The notes below the pieces were generated by a model, which worked only from the letters and a program-made list of their open reading frames with translations, did not search any database and was not told the origin of the DNA. Made by a program: the position numbers and the translations under genes. This document shows, in pieces, positions 20,323-31,565 of a DNA stretch of 64,000 nt (position 1 is the stretch's first letter; the number at the start of each line of letters is the position of its first letter). Source of the stretch: Agapetus fuscipes. Taxonomy: Eukaryota; Arthropoda; Insecta; Trichoptera; Glossosomatidae. The stretch spans positions 248,001 to 312,000 of the forward strand of contig OX637334.1 of assembly GCA_951799405.1 (NCBI GenBank), in the 5' to 3' direction.

Positions 20323-21100
20323 TAAAAATTGGTTCGACAAAAATTTCCTGTCTCTGAATACCGAAAAAACAAATTTTATTCCATTCTCTCTCTACAATAG
20401 GGGTCTTCCTTTTTCACTTAGTATAGCAATACATAGCTGTACTAACTTCTTGGTCAGTGGAACTGCGTGCTCCTGCTCATGCCCCCTAATTTCTCAAGCG
20501 GAAAGTGTTAAATATCTGGGTATTAAAATAGATTCCAGAATTAGATGGAAGGAGCATGTAGAAACAACTATTGAAAGACTAAGGAAAATTTACTATGTAT
20601 TCCGCAAAATTAGAGATATTCTAGAGGTAAAAACTTTGAAGTCTACCTATTTTGCGCTTGGACAGTCATTGATGCAGTATGGAATGGTCGGATGGGGCGG
20701 CACATTTAAAACAACACTCGAGCCTCTTAGGGTGGTGCAGAGAATGGTTATCAAAATAATGTTAAAGAAGCCTTTCGACTATTCCACATTGCAATTATAT
20801 CATGACTTTCCGGTGCTAACAATTGACCAATTGTATAAGAGAGCGGCTCTCTACCAAGTTCATAAGGATTACTTTATCCACGGATATAATCCGGGGGATA
20901 TTGTAATCCCGAGTGGTAGATCGCGTAGAGAGTCGCTTCTAATCAAAGTTCCTAGAAAGAATACAGCAACCGGCCAACATCACTACGATTATTTGGGTGT
21001 AAGGTGGTACAATGCACTTTTTTCCAGGTATAAGCATGATAAGCACGCAGATCCTAGGGCCATTAAGTACATGATCAGCAAATATTTGAAAGAGGTGTAA
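20323..21100 (+). pseudogene. Non-LTR ORF2 C-terminal part (thumb and connection)
   Basis: A single uninterrupted frame of about 258 codons opens with LKNWFDKNFLSLNTEKTNF, the helix after the YxDD motif. VKYLGIKIDSRIRWKEH follows, then ALGQSLMQYGMVGWGG, PLRVVQRMVIKIML and LYKRAALYQVHKDYF. That order (WF..N.L.LN..KT, LGI.ID, GG) is typical of non-LTR reverse transcriptases between the palm and the C-terminus. The catalytic palm and endonuclease are missing, so no activity is expected. No stop or frameshift has accumulated, so the insertion is relatively recent. The first methionine-like start in frame is internal and has no meaning here. I cannot assign the clade by eye. Confidence 0.85.
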
Positions 21101-21520
21101 ATAGTTGAGTGTTTATATTTGATTGGTTTTTTGTATATTATTCTTATCATTATTATTTTTGTTATTTTTTTCATATATCTTCATGTGTGTATATATGTAT
21201 AATTCCTATTTCTGTATTTTCTATTTAAACATGTTACCTCTTTATGTTATTTTACTTTATTTTTTGTCTTTCTGTTTTTGCTGAGTAAATGACTAAATAT
21301 TTATTATTATGTGTATATATTATTTTTGTTTTTTATGATTTTTATCTATTAAGTGATTAATTTTAAGTTAAGATAAGTTGGAATCCTCCCCAAAACACAA
21401 GCTATGCTTACTTTGGGGAGTATTTATTGTAATTAGATTTTTAAAATTTATTTTTATTGTAATACTTTGTACATATTGATAAAAAACAATAAAGACCTTA
21501 TGATTATGATTATGATTATG
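20323..21520 (+). mobile_element. 5'-truncated non-LTR retrotransposon with GATTAT tail
   Basis: About 1.2 kb: a C-terminal ORF piece (20323-21100), an AT-rich 3' UTR and a GATTATGATTATGATTATG tail at about 21498-21520. Truncation of the 5' end and a short-repeat tail fit target-primed reverse transcription. Confidence 0.85.
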
Positions 21521-21534
21521 AATGGGCAAACTTG

Positions 21535-21620
21535 TGACGACACTCAGCCAGTTCGCTGTGGAAAAAGCAACCAATATTTTAGTATTGGTTGCTAAGGACC
21601 GTAGTCCCGCACAATTGTGA
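21535..21620 (-). repeat. CTTAGCAACC-type repeat
   Basis: AGCAACCAATATTTTAG, ATTGGTTGCTAAGGACC and CGCACAATTGTGAC. The AACCAATA/TATTGGTT part is itself palindromic. Confidence 0.55.
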
Positions 21621-22229
21621 CCTGAACCAAGAAAAAACCTCTTAATTCAAATTTATGTTAAGTCCATTGTTAATGTATAGATCGTAATTAAAAAAATCAA
21701 CTTTTACTTTTATCATATATATATTTTAGCTATACCTATGTGGGTTTCTCTCTTAAGTTTTTTGAAAATATAAGTTTTTATTGTATTTCTGAAGAGAAAT
21801 ATTAAGAAATAAAACAAATAAAAATAAAAATGGAAGATGACCATCTGACATCACAAACTTGTTGTCTATAAATTGAATCCCAAGTCCAATCTACCGATGC
21901 AACATTTAAAAACCAAATAAATAAAACACATCAGAATGGCAGTGAGCTGTAATGAAGTGCGTCTGTTTGCCCGCCAGTCCACAGCTTTGTTGCCAGCCTT
22001 GTGGCTTCCACTGATATGAACTCCAGCCTGTTTGTTTTTCATTTGCCACAATGACAAAGCGAAAACAATCCAAGGATTTCCAGCTAAGGTTTCGTGTGGG
22101 GACACGCAGTACCAATTACACATGTATGCACAAATATACGCGTACCAACCATACGAAATAAACGCGGCATAAAACCTATTTGTTTTAGCGTTTATAATTT
22201 TCGCAATCGTGCATTAATTAAGTTTATCT
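21621..22229. other. Unassigned stretch
   Basis: An 85-codon minus-strand frame (21866-22123) contains HISGSHKAGNKAVDWRAN, faintly like an RNase H tail but not enough to call. Otherwise AT-rich. Confidence 0.35.
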
Positions 22230-22842
22230 GGACCCTGAGTACGAGTTTTTTCACTTTACTCGAAGTATTGTGTATTCGAGAAAAATGTATGTGAACTTTT
22301 AAAGCACCTCTGGCAAAAAAGGTTTCGAAACTTGTTCTGCCAGAGGTGCTTTACCAGTTCACATACATTTTTCTCGAATACTCGATACTTCGAGCTACTG
22401 CTACTTAAGTTAATACTACCCAATACTAAGTTTAGCTACATTGGGCGCGGACAGTACTTGGATGGGTTACCGCTCAGGTACACCGCGTGTCGTTGGCATC
22501 TTGGACCGGTCCGTAGTCCAGTGGCAACACTTCGGACTCGCAAATGGAAGGTTGTGGATTCGGATCCCGGCGGAGCACAAAAATATACCATTCATATTTC
22601 GAATGTGCTCTTCGCTGAGTTGAAAAATTCATAAACCTTTACCAAAGACCGGTCACTGAAAGGTCCATCCAACCTTACAACAACTGGGTCTTGCTTGAGA
22701 ATTGGCGCTTTCTACAGCGACGACCAAGCTTGCAGAGGGCTCTTGAGGTGTGATACACACAAAAACAGCGTTCACCAAATAAATCATCCTAATATTATTA
22801 TTATTTATTCGAGTAAAGTGAAAAAACTCGTACTCAGGGTCC
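22230..22842. mobile_element. TIR element (GGACCCTGAGTACGAG) hosting a SINE
   Basis: Perfect 34-35 bp terminal inverted repeats start GGACCCTGAGTACGAGTT at 22230 and end with the complement at 22842. An inner hairpin (AAAGCACCTCTGGCA / TGCCAGAGGTGCTTT, with TTCACATACATTTTTCTCG) spans about 22255-22395. The chimeric SINE at 22443-22805 occupies the rest. A trinucleotide CTG on both sides might be the target duplication if the element begins one base further in. Confidence 0.82.
22443..22805 (+). repeat. Chimeric 5S rRNA-tRNA SINE (Fam-C, longest copy)
   Basis: 22443-22492 reads GGGCGCGG, AGTACTTGGATGGG, ACCGCT, ACACCGCGTGT, GTTGGC, the conserved 3' half of an arthropod 5S rRNA including its C box. 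It runs into GGACCGGTCCGTAGTCCAG (tRNA A box), GGATTCGGATCCC (B box) and GGCGGAGCACAAAAATATAC. The Fam-C body follows (AAAGACCGGTCACTGAAAGG, ACTGGGTCTTGCTTGAG, GGCGCTTTCTACAGCG) and an ATTATTATTATT tail. In copy 47135 the region before the B box includes ACTCTGAAT, the tRNA-Gln(CTG) anticodon loop, suggesting the tRNA source. Confidence 0.85.
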
Positions 22843-22854
22843 TGTACTCCAAGT

Positions 22855-22990
22855 GTAAAACACTGCGTACACTCCCCTCAATCGCGTCAACTGAAAAATG
22901 TATGAAAATAAGATGACTCACTAGGGGTGCTGTTGTACCTTCCTTACATATTTCTATTTAGGCAAACGAGGGAGGGGAGTATAAGTTACA
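22855..22990. mobile_element. MITE relic, ACTCCCCTC termini
   Basis: ACACTCCCCTCAATCGCGTC at the left and GGCAAACGAGGGAGGGGAGT at the right are imperfect inverted repeats. The core GGGGTGCTGTTGTACC recurs, in reverse, near 61995-62025 and relates to 50555-51010. Confidence 0.6.
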
Positions 22991-24390
22991 ATTTATTTTA
23001 TACTCGGGTTACTTATAATCTAAATAGAGATAAAACAAGAACATACATATGATATGGAGTGCGAACGTTGTTAGCACGGATGCTCAAAATTTGAATTTTC
23101 CGTTTATGTTACTAGGATCCTTAGCAACCTATACCAAATTATTAGTAAGCTTTTGCCCTAGCAACCCAGCCATTTGACTTTAAAACATTTTTGACGCTGT
23201 TTTGATCTGTGGCGAACTTATTAAGCATCAGACAACGATTATCTTAGGTATCAAAAAACGGCTAAAATTACAAAAAAATATTGTCATTTCATTATTTTGC
23301 AAATCAAATTTACCTCAGTGAAAAAAATACATTTTTATGGACACTTATTACATGAAAAAAAAAAAACGAAGAATATTTTTCTCTACTTCGCACTGTGCAA
23401 CGGTTTGAAGTTTTTATAAATGTAAAAAAGGTACACTTGCAACATGTGTAAGCGTAATACTGTATGTATGAACCTGCTTGCGTATGCGCATGATTTATTA
23501 CATTTTGAGCTACTGAGAATACCTGTGAAATATATTAGTGACTTGTATTTGTGTTCACAACTTTATAAGTAAAAAAAAAATACCCTTAGGGAGAGGAAGT
23601 TTTACTGGTAAATAATTTGTAGAATTTTATTTTTGCAGAAAAAGACAAAAAAAATGTACAATTTTGTTTGAAAAATTACAAAACGACTTCATAATGTCAT
23701 CAAACAATTAAATTATTCAACGTTTGTGATTCAAATAAAACAAGGAAAGAATAAATAACAATGCAGCACTGAAAAAAGGGTTGAAAAACAAATGGCGGAG
23801 TAATTATACAATGGAATATTCCCGTAGAGTTAAATAAAAGACACCTGCTTGAAGGGGAAAGATAAAAAAGAACACAGAAAGCTTCAAATTATTAGAATTA
23901 CAATCACAATTAGTGGGGGAAGAGGCCAGAAGGAAAGTCAAACAGACTGATTAAAAAATCAACAAAAAAACGAGGAATTCAAAAGAGTATTCTCAGAGTA
24001 GGAAGCGAAGCGAAGAAATAAAAAAGCACCGGGGATAAAAATTCAGAAATTAATTGTTTGACTTTGCAGAATAAACAAAATAGATGAATCCAAAAGATGG
24101 CGGCTGTTTTGGGAAAAACGAGAAACTGGATTTTAATTAATTCCGCGCACGGAAACACGAGTTTTTAGTTGGCGATAACATCTTGCGGTACACGCTGCAA
24201 TTGTGTGCATAACAACCAATGGTTTCTTTGACTTTAATCGTAGTTGCAACTTCACAAAAACAACCAGGGACGTGCATAGCAATTTCAGCCGTGCATCTGC
24301 AACAATATAAGATTTTTCTCCTGGAAAGTCAGATATATAAATTTATCGTAAAAAACTGCTCAAGTACGCAATAATAATGTATTTCTGGGA
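22991..24390. other. Long unassigned AT-rich stretch
   Basis: 23095-23180 carries CCTTAGCAACC and CCCTAGCAACCCAGCC. 23640-24060 is strongly purine-rich on the plus strand. No gene recognised. Confidence 0.4.
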
Positions 24391-24485
24391 CTGAGGACTG
24401 TAGAGGAACTATTCAGAGCTGCCCAAGACCGAGAAATCTACGCTCAAGTAAATGTCAACGTCGGAGGGACCTGACAAGACATGAA
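24391..24485 (+). pseudogene. LINE C-terminal scrap
   Basis: The frame reads RTVEELFRAAQDREIYAQV followed by a stop, resembling the RAAQDRExW C-terminus of insect LINE ORF2. It is about 30 codons long. Confidence 0.55.
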
Positions 24486-24491
24486 AAGAAG

Positions 24492-24686
24492 AATAACGAA
24501 CGGTTTTGGAAAAAAAGTTGTTTTGAAAATTGTTTTGAAAATTATTTTATAAAAATATATTTGTAACCATTCTGCTCTTGAAGATGCCTCATTAGGCGAA
24601 AATATTCGAGCATAAACAAATAAAATAAAGTGAAATAAAACAATGTTTTACCATTTATATTTTTAAATATTTATAATAACGAACGG
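24492..24686 (+). mobile_element. 5'-truncated PLE 3' end between 12-bp direct repeats
   Basis: The insert 24504-24674 (171 bp) is flanked by perfect AATAACGAACGG at 24492-24503 and 24675-24686. It is nearly identical to 56505-56675 and to the complement of 52790-52935: AAAGTTGTTTTGAAAATTG, CTTGAAGATGCCTCATTAGG, CGAAAATATTCGAGC. This shows what the extreme 3' end of this PLE family looks like. Confidence 0.88.
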
Positions 24687-24799
24687 ATTTAAGTTTGACA
24701 TATTTACAATTATAACAAGTACAAGACACAACACATACGCAGAATGTCATCAATCTTCATATATAAATCCCGAGTGTACCCGAACTTTCATCCCAGATT

Positions 24800-25060
24800 T
24801 CATCAAGATCATCATCATCATTACACTTTCACGCTGAAGAAGCCCATCGTATACATGGGCGAAACGTCCGAAAGCTCCAGCTCTCACAGACCACAGTAAT
24901 AGATCCTGCAAAGCATCAATAACTACACAGTGAGGCAATTCAACTTTTCAAATATTAAACGAACCGTTATGGGAGAACTAACATCATTCGACGTAGCCAA
25001 CGTCTTTAAGAGACCCTTTCTACACGACGCGACGACTGCGGATGAATTAGGGATAAATGG
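24800..25060 (+). mobile_element. PLE-like relic with strong hammerhead-like hairpin
   Basis: ATCATCATCATCATT at about 24808, then CTGAAGA (24834-24840), GCCCAT/ATGGGC stem (24842-24847, 24855-24860) and GAAACGTC (24861-24868). Further on, AACGAACCGTTATGGG and GACGTAGCCAACGTC (24959-25010) resemble the fold-back element at 38035-38307. Confidence 0.65.
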
Positions 25061-25890
25061 CACTTGAGAAAGTTTACTTACCTTCCTATGTGTAGTTATT
25101 ATAATTGTAAAGAAGAATGAAGATGTTAATTACCAAGATTATCGCTCAAGAGGCTCAACAAGAAGCGGAATACACTGTGAGAAGTTAAGATAAAGCCTTT
25201 TAATTTCCCTTTGATCCTCCATCTTCACAACTACAAGTATTTTTTCCATTTTATAACTTTTCCCCGGCATACTTCCCTCAGTTCCTCACTTGAGCGATCT
25301 GAATGTATTAATTAAAAGCCTTCAACGCAAGTTTTTCCCTTTCCCAACTTTACTTTAAAGTTGTACAACTAATTAACAACTGCAAAACGTCTATATAACA
25401 CTACATTTATTGCACACGTACAAAATAAAACTCTGACTTTATTTCCTTGAGCGAAAATTCTTCCTTTGAACAGTTTTTTTTCTGTTTATACTTCCTTCTT
25501 ATAAGATGCACAAGTTTAGTTTTTCATGCAAATACTTTTTGCTTCATGAGATAAAACGCTTCTAGTCATTTTAAATATTTCCGGAATCCCTAGAGTTTAA
25601 AAAACAGAACCCGTTGCATTTCAAAATAGCGTTTAGAATGCAGGGAAAATGTGGAAGATAAAAAAATCCCTAAATTTGGGGAAGATGTTTTATTTCACAG
25701 CACTAACTGGCATTCCAATTTCAAATTTGACTGATAAGTTTTGTGAAGCTACCATAGACTAGAGAAAAATTAAATATTTTAAGCTATTTTTAAATACAGA
25801 ACGAGTGTTCTTATAATTGAACATTAGGCCTGTTTAATGAAGACGGTAAAAAAATTAAATTTTAAATTTCTCTTAACGCAGAGTCGTCAC
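25061..25890. other. Unassigned AT-rich stretch
   Basis: GTGTAGTTATTATAATTG at 25089 matches 3999, suggesting a PLE-linked boundary. The rest is unassigned. Confidence 0.4.
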
Positions 25891-26585
25891 AGATCTAGTG
25901 ATTGGAGTCCTTAGCAACAAACTAATATTATTGGTTAGCGGTGTGACGTCAAAAAAATAAACGGATTTCTCATTGCGATTCTATTAATTTCTTTCATTAT
26001 TTTTATTGCACGTTTTTGGCTTATTTAATTTAAAAAATATACGAGACATTTCTCAAATCTCTTTGAAATCATGACAAAAAAGTCATACGACGCGAATGGA
26101 AAACGTTTTTTACGGTTTTTCTCCTTTTTGTCAAAAATCCTGAAATGCGCGATGCTATCAGGAGCTCAGACGGGGTTGAGGGAAACTGCTATTATGCAAA
26201 AATAAAATCTTATCTGCAAAGCATTTTGCGCTCTAAGAGCAGAACGCTCTCCTTTGATATTTTAAGGTAAATTACTCTGTGTTATGAAGTACCATATTCG
26301 TATACCACATTTAAGAAAATATACCGTGTTTTTCGGGAGATAACCTTTGCGAATTTTAAATGCGTTGAAATTTTGCAATTTTAGGTTATGTCGTTATGCT
26401 TTGAATGGACGCTCATTTAGAGTTACGGTTTTAATTTAGGTAAATGATTTCATAAAGAAGAAATATACGTCATGAAATGTCTTTATTTTAAGAATTAAAA
26501 GTACCTTGCTTCTCTCGAATATTTTGAATTAAAAACTTTTTTCTTGGCAAACATACATAGGACTGCCGTCCTTAGCAACCTAAAA
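25891..26585. other. Unassigned stretch with CTTAGCAAC motifs
   Basis: GATTGGAGTCCTTAGCAAC at about 25902 and GACTGCCGTCCTTAGCAACC at about 26561; no gene recognised between them. Confidence 0.4.
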
Positions 26586-26843
26586 TCAATCTATAATCTA
26601 AGTTTGAAAGATATATAACATTTGAAATTCATATTAAATGCATTCCTACTAACAGACACGTGTAAGTTCGCACTTAGAAATTTAATGCTACATGTGTAGG
26701 TACTTACAATTCAAAAGCCAAACCTCAAATGAGCATAAACACAGCAACTTTTGTTGGCTTCCCTTGAAACAGTTGTGACATTAAAGTGAAACATTTCTTA
26801 CAGCAAGGGTGGTCAGCCTCATACCAGCCTATAAGTCAGGGAT
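26586..26843 (-). repeat. Fam-A repeat, full length, divergent
   Basis: Tail AATCTATAATCTAAGTTTG to head CATACCAGCCTATAAGTC. A duplication-like extra TTTAATGCTACATGTG lies in the middle. Confidence 0.88.
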
Positions 26844-26864
26844 TAACAAATAACAACATATTTC

Positions 26865-26905
26865 TATGCGTTTTCCCTAGCAACCCGGACATACGCGGAT
26901 CTCAT
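26865..26905 (+). repeat. CCTAGCAACC-type repeat
   Basis: GCGTTTTCCCTAGCAACCCGG, the same core as at 63416. Confidence 0.5.
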
Positions 26906-28004
26906 TCGACCCAAGTTATTTTCGCCATACGTGAAACAACAAAGTTATCCGCTGGCAGTTTTCTACTTTCACATCTCTGGAAGGCGGCAGTTTTTGTTTC
27001 ACACAGCGCTATTATTTGCCAGCTACAAAACACGTTTGTTTCAGTCTTTGTGCTTTCTCAAAGCCGCCGGTTGGTATTGTAAACAGTCAGGTTAAACAAG
27101 GGGAAGGTAATCAAAGGATTCTCTCTCGTACACGGAGCAAGCAAATACGAGCGGCCATGTTTGACAAGTCCCGCGTTCTAATTTCAAATTGTCGCCGCGA
27201 GTGGTAGCACTGGAATTTATTAAGGCTGTTCAAGTAGTATTCTAAAATTAAATTTTTGTACCTATCCGTTTAGTTTTTATGACAGGTTAAATAAAAATCT
27301 GTGTAGGTCGATAGCCACAAAGAATTGTGACGTTTGCACGCCGGAAAAAAAAGTTTTTTAAAATGGTGCTGGGTACATTATATATTTTTTTAATTGAATG
27401 TAAGGATGTATATACACCCTTTTTAATCTGTTATGGTAGGTTACAAGAATAACTCCATGCATTGATTTTCTGTAGACTGGCCACATTTTTTTAAAATAAA
27501 AATGTGTACTTTTTTTAAAATTTATTCATTATTCCAGCTTTCACAATAATATAAATATATCGGTATTGTATCACCGAAATAATTAATATTTTGATTAACA
27601 GGGACATAAATTTACTAGACAAAATAATCGGATTAAGAGGAAGCCTAATATTTTGGTAGGACAATCCAATAAGTGAATGGTGACTTAGGCAATAATTGCA
27701 TAACCTTTGAATTTTCAATCCAGTCACGGATGGTTTATTATAAATATTTAGTTCCCGCCAATTTACAGCCAGGTCACGTGACCGAACCAACATGGCGGAC
27801 CCACGAGATGACAGATTGAAATTATAGCGCGGAAAATTAATAATTATTGCAATATCCACAATGCAAAATGACCGAGATGAGAAAAAGTTTCAATGGATCA
27901 ATTTTATATTTTGTACCCTTATTCTAGACATGTTTTTTCTCGCTTAACATCATCAGAGCAAGTTGAATAGATATTTTAAATTAATGGGATATATAAAGTT
28001 AGTG
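26906..28004. other. Unassigned stretch
   Basis: 26960-27210 is GC-richer and contains AAGGGGAAGGTAATC, a weak donor-like site. A palindromic GTCACGTGAC lies at about 27773. The remainder is AT-rich. Confidence 0.35.
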
Positions 28005-28140
28005 TAAAAGAAGAAAATGTATGAAGAAGGTGATGGATATGAATGAATTGAAGGATAGGAAGAAAATGAGGAAGCTCTTAAGAGGCTCTGGCCACTTCTA
28101 GTGGAATGGCGACAGATTTTAAGTTACAGTTTAGTTGTTA
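28005..28140 (+). pseudogene. LINE C-terminal relic with 3' boundary
   Basis: The frame ending KKVMDMNELKDRKKMRKLLRG and SGHF-stop corresponds to the last residues of the relics at 47260 and 53340. It continues into the boundary GTGGAATGGCGACAG and TTAAGTTACAG. Confidence 0.65.
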
Positions 28141-28717
28141 AATGCTCAAGTGAGTATTGTTTTGTAGATAAAAATTTAGTAAAAAAAAAATCCTCATGTC
28201 ATTCATGAACACATCTTATATCAAAATATCAAAAACTTTATAATATGGCCGCTTCATTTTAGAAAAGACGACACAAATAAGCATCCATATAAAATTATAC
28301 ATCCATGATCGGAGAGGGCCTTCTAGGTTTGGCACAGAAAAAGGGCCCCCCTCTTTTTTAGAGTAAATAAAATAAATTATCCTGAAATATCATTTGTATT
28401 ATCTTTTATTCCGTGTATGTGTCGTGGGATTAACCAGATGGCCTAAAAAACTGAAAGAGAATATTCTCTATGGAACAAAATTAAATTTAAAAATGCACGC
28501 TCCTAGCGTTGCTACGAAAACATTGCCAGCATGAAAAAAAAACTCCTTACAAATTTGATCGCGTCTGAAAATGCATTGTCGCGGAAAATGCTGCCACACC
28601 GCGCGATAACAAAGACATAATAATTATTTTATACCTACCCAGTGTTCCCAGTGTTACATTGTGCTTGCCTCAACGATATTAGGAAAACATAGATGGCACT
28701 TTGTACCATCTATGTTC

Positions 28718-28972
28718 AATCCACAATCTAAGTGGCAAAGATGTGTTGGCATTTAAAATGTATGTTAAATGCCGGCTTACAAATAGAGACGTGTAATTTC
28801 GCACTTAAAATGATGCATGAGTACTGAAAAGTTAAAATTCAAAGCTCAAATAACATAAATCCTGTGACTTTCCTTGAAACAGGGGTGACATTGGTGAAGT
28901 GAACCGCCTTTTCAAGTATATGTGGTCAGCCCATAAGATATATTCCAATTATATAGCAACATATAAGTTAAG
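28718..28972 (-). repeat. Fam-A repeat, divergent with insertion
   Basis: AATCTAAGTGGCAAAG, TGAAACAGGGGTGACATTGG and ATATAAGTTAAGGAA. About 20 bp are inserted near the head. Confidence 0.82.
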
Positions 28973-29049
28973 GAATAAAACATCAATTTTGAAGTGCAAT
29001 TAAGAAAAATCTTGTTATGTGATGAGGAATGATATACGAGTAGGATGTG

Positions 29050-29135
29050 TGCTCGAGAAAGAGTGAAAGTGGAAATCAAAAGAACTCAAAGGGTGGTTCG
29101 GACATGTAGAGAACATAAATGGCGAAAGACTGACG
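29050..29135 (+). pseudogene. LINE C-terminal scrap
   Basis: The frame GWFGHVENINGERLTR is the GWFGHxER signature of LINE ORF2 C-termini; about 25 codons remain. Confidence 0.55.
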
Positions 29136-30173
29136 AGAAATCGAAGACCGACGTTAAAATACGAGGCTTTAAGCATGATTTCGTACTTGTTCTCTAGTTC
29201 AGATCTTAGTAGCGAAAATATTTACTCAGTCTTGTCAATTAATGAGGTCCTAGGAACTTAATTGAAATCCTGCTCAGAAAATACAAAAAACTTCCCTACA
29301 ACATACTCGTAGTTGGTGCAATGTTGACTCCCTTACATAAAAAGACAAAGTTTGCATATGGCAACGTTTCTTTTTTTGAAACTAAAGCGATACAAAGTTG
29401 CAAAAGCGGGATCCTATTATTCCAACATCGCAACGCTCTGTTCTCAAGAGATTCAGAATTTCTACGCCAGGGGCGCTTTGCCAGCCACCCGCGCGCAAAA
29501 GGAAGTAAAACAAGACTTGGCGGGAAAAATAATCTCGATCGGAAATTGAGAGAAGTTCGGGACGTGTTAGAGTCCATGACAGGTGGAGTTGGGAAGTGCT
29601 TTGTTGAAATTTTAATAGTATTTCCAAAGTTGTTAAACAAAAATAATTTCCAATTTCAAACGGCGCGTTTGAAAGCTTCCCACATAGAAAGCAAACGCTG
29701 TGTGTGAGGAGTAGGTACTAAACATTAAAAAGATAATTGAACGTTGAAAAGTATTTATATCAGTTGGTAATTTCCTCTCAGTGTCTCAAAATAAAGCAAC
29801 GCAACACACACCACAGCACTGTGCAGCTTAGGGCCCTGCAACCGGATAAGGACAACTTCCACATCACCAACACCTCTGCGGAACTATAACAAGTGTCACA
29901 GACCCCTAGAGTCTCTTGAATCTAGAGTCTCCAGCACAGGCTTCATTAAAAAAATATAAATATAAAAAGTAAGAAAAAAGTAAAAACGTATACAAACTAG
30001 GAACAACTTCAAATGAGCTTTTTTTTTAAATATTTCTCTAATACCATGTACATAAACAAGACACAATCATCGATAATTAGCAATTCAAATTTAGAACACA
30101 AATAAAATACATTGACACCAACTGTGAAACACAAAAAAATATAAAGGTAAGAATCAATTGCTAGATACGTTCG
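29136..30173. other. Unassigned stretch
   Basis: 29390-29620 is GC-richer and open in several frames on both strands (up to 128 codons), without any recognisable domain. The remainder is AT-rich. Confidence 0.35.
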
Positions 30174-30412
30174 GGGCTATTCTTAGATATTTTAGTCGTC
30201 CGTTGAGCCCACGCTTTGATAAACTTATGGTGCCTGAGCTGGAAGTTTCATCCACACGGTCATTCTTACCTACCGAATTTGGTAATATTTGTATGAAGAC
30301 AAATCAGCTGTTCACTTGCGGCCATCTTGGATTAACAGGTCTTCATACAAATGCATCATTAGTTTGTCAAAGCGTGGGCTCAACCGACGACTAAAATGTC
30401 TAAGAATAGCCC
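30174..30412. mobile_element. MITE, 239 bp, GGGCTATTCTTAGA termini
   Basis: Terminal inverted repeats of about 58 bp: GGGCTATTCTTAGATATTTT and GAGCCCACGCTTTGA at the left are repeated as complements at the right with a few mismatches. The inner pair TGTATGAAGAC / GTCTTCATACA extends the fold. The target duplication is unclear. Confidence 0.82.
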
Positions 30413-30906
30413 AGTTTGATTTTAGTTGAAGGTTGGTATGCAAAATTTAATAAATTAAAAATAGCATTATTTTATGCAACATTAAAATATATTACGTATT
30501 CAAAATTTTAGCTTTCCGTGTAATTTAAAATATATTCATAATTATTTTTCTGGCAACATTTTTTTTTCAAATATGCAATAGGTATTCCGAACTCAAAGCA
30601 TTAAATAATTGTAGGTTTTTTGTGCGTCGTAGCATTTTTCTTTAAATGAGAAGGGTTGGTACTCGGTTTGGCATGCTCGGAATTTGGCGGGCTTTTAGGG
30701 CGAAATGAAAGATGGAAGCCGAAAAGTTGAAAAGTAAGACGCAGCGGAGCGAATATTCGACTTGTGAAAGGTGCTGAGAGTTTGAGATGAAAAATGTTGG
30801 GAAAAAACAAAAATTAAAATATTGCAAAATTTTGCTTATTATTTTGTACTTACAAATGAAATTTACACACGAAAATCTTTCAGGTATAGATAGATACATT
30901 CTAGAA
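30413..30906. other. Unassigned AT-rich stretch
   Basis: Short minus-strand ORFs only, with no recognisable domain. Confidence 0.4.
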
Positions 30907-31181
30907 TAATCAACAATCTAAGATGCAAAGATATGCATACAATTTTCTAATTGAATACATATCTTTTCATCTATTGGTATTAAATGCATGCCTTGTGTTA
31001 GTTCGCGCTTTCACATGCTGCATGTGCACTTACAAATTAAAAAACCTTAATTTAAAATGAAAATAAGCCACGAAATTTTTTCCGACATTTCCTGAAACAG
31101 GGGTGACTCTGGCAAAGTGAACCAATTTTAAGAGGGTGCGCTTTTTACTTGTGAGCTTCATACCAACCTAATGATCAAGGT
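30907..31181 (-). repeat. Fam-A repeat, divergent, full length
   Basis: CAATCTAAGATGCAAAG, GTTCGCGCTTTCACATGC, TGAAACAGGGGTGACTCTGG and ATACCAACCTAATGATC, with an insertion in the 3' third. Confidence 0.85.
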
Positions 31182-31565
31182 AGAAGATTTATAAAAATCG
31201 TATTTATTATTTACCTTAATTTAAAAAATTACATATGCTAAAGATTTTTTTTTCTGAAGTTCCTAGAATATCTTTTGTAAAATTTGATTACGTTTTCTGG
31301 CACAAAAAATGTGAAATATTCGTCTTTTCATGTATTTCCTTCTCTTGCTCGCTAATTCAGAATATCTAGCCGGGGTGAAATTGAAAAGCTTTGTGTGACG
31401 TCACGATACACAAAATGGCGGATCTTGTACGCGTGCCCAAAAAATTGGAACTTCAAAAATGAAAGCAGGAGCTTGTAAAAAATTCAACAATGTTCTTGCG
31501 CGAAGTTTTTTATGTTTTCGATAGCTCAATTCATTTCATTGTTATACATTAATTTTGTTTAAATA
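31182..31565. other. Unassigned AT-rich stretch
   Basis: GTGACGTCAC at about 31396 is a palindrome of CRE type; no gene recognised. Confidence 0.35.

Noticed and set aside
21866..22123. Possible RNase H tail on the minus strand
   Set aside because: The resemblance is limited to a short HxxGNK-like stretch; catalytic residues are not visible.
22443..22492. 5S rRNA gene
   Set aside because: Only the 3' half is present, with changes, and it is joined to a tRNA-like SINE.
29296..29707. Overlapping ORFs of 65-128 codons on both strands
   Set aside because: No domain or repeat match and no codon-bias cue by eye; probably chance openness of a GC-richer block. Kept as unassigned.
30174..30412. Harbinger assignment for this MITE
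   Set aside because: No TTA flanks at either end; superfamily left open.
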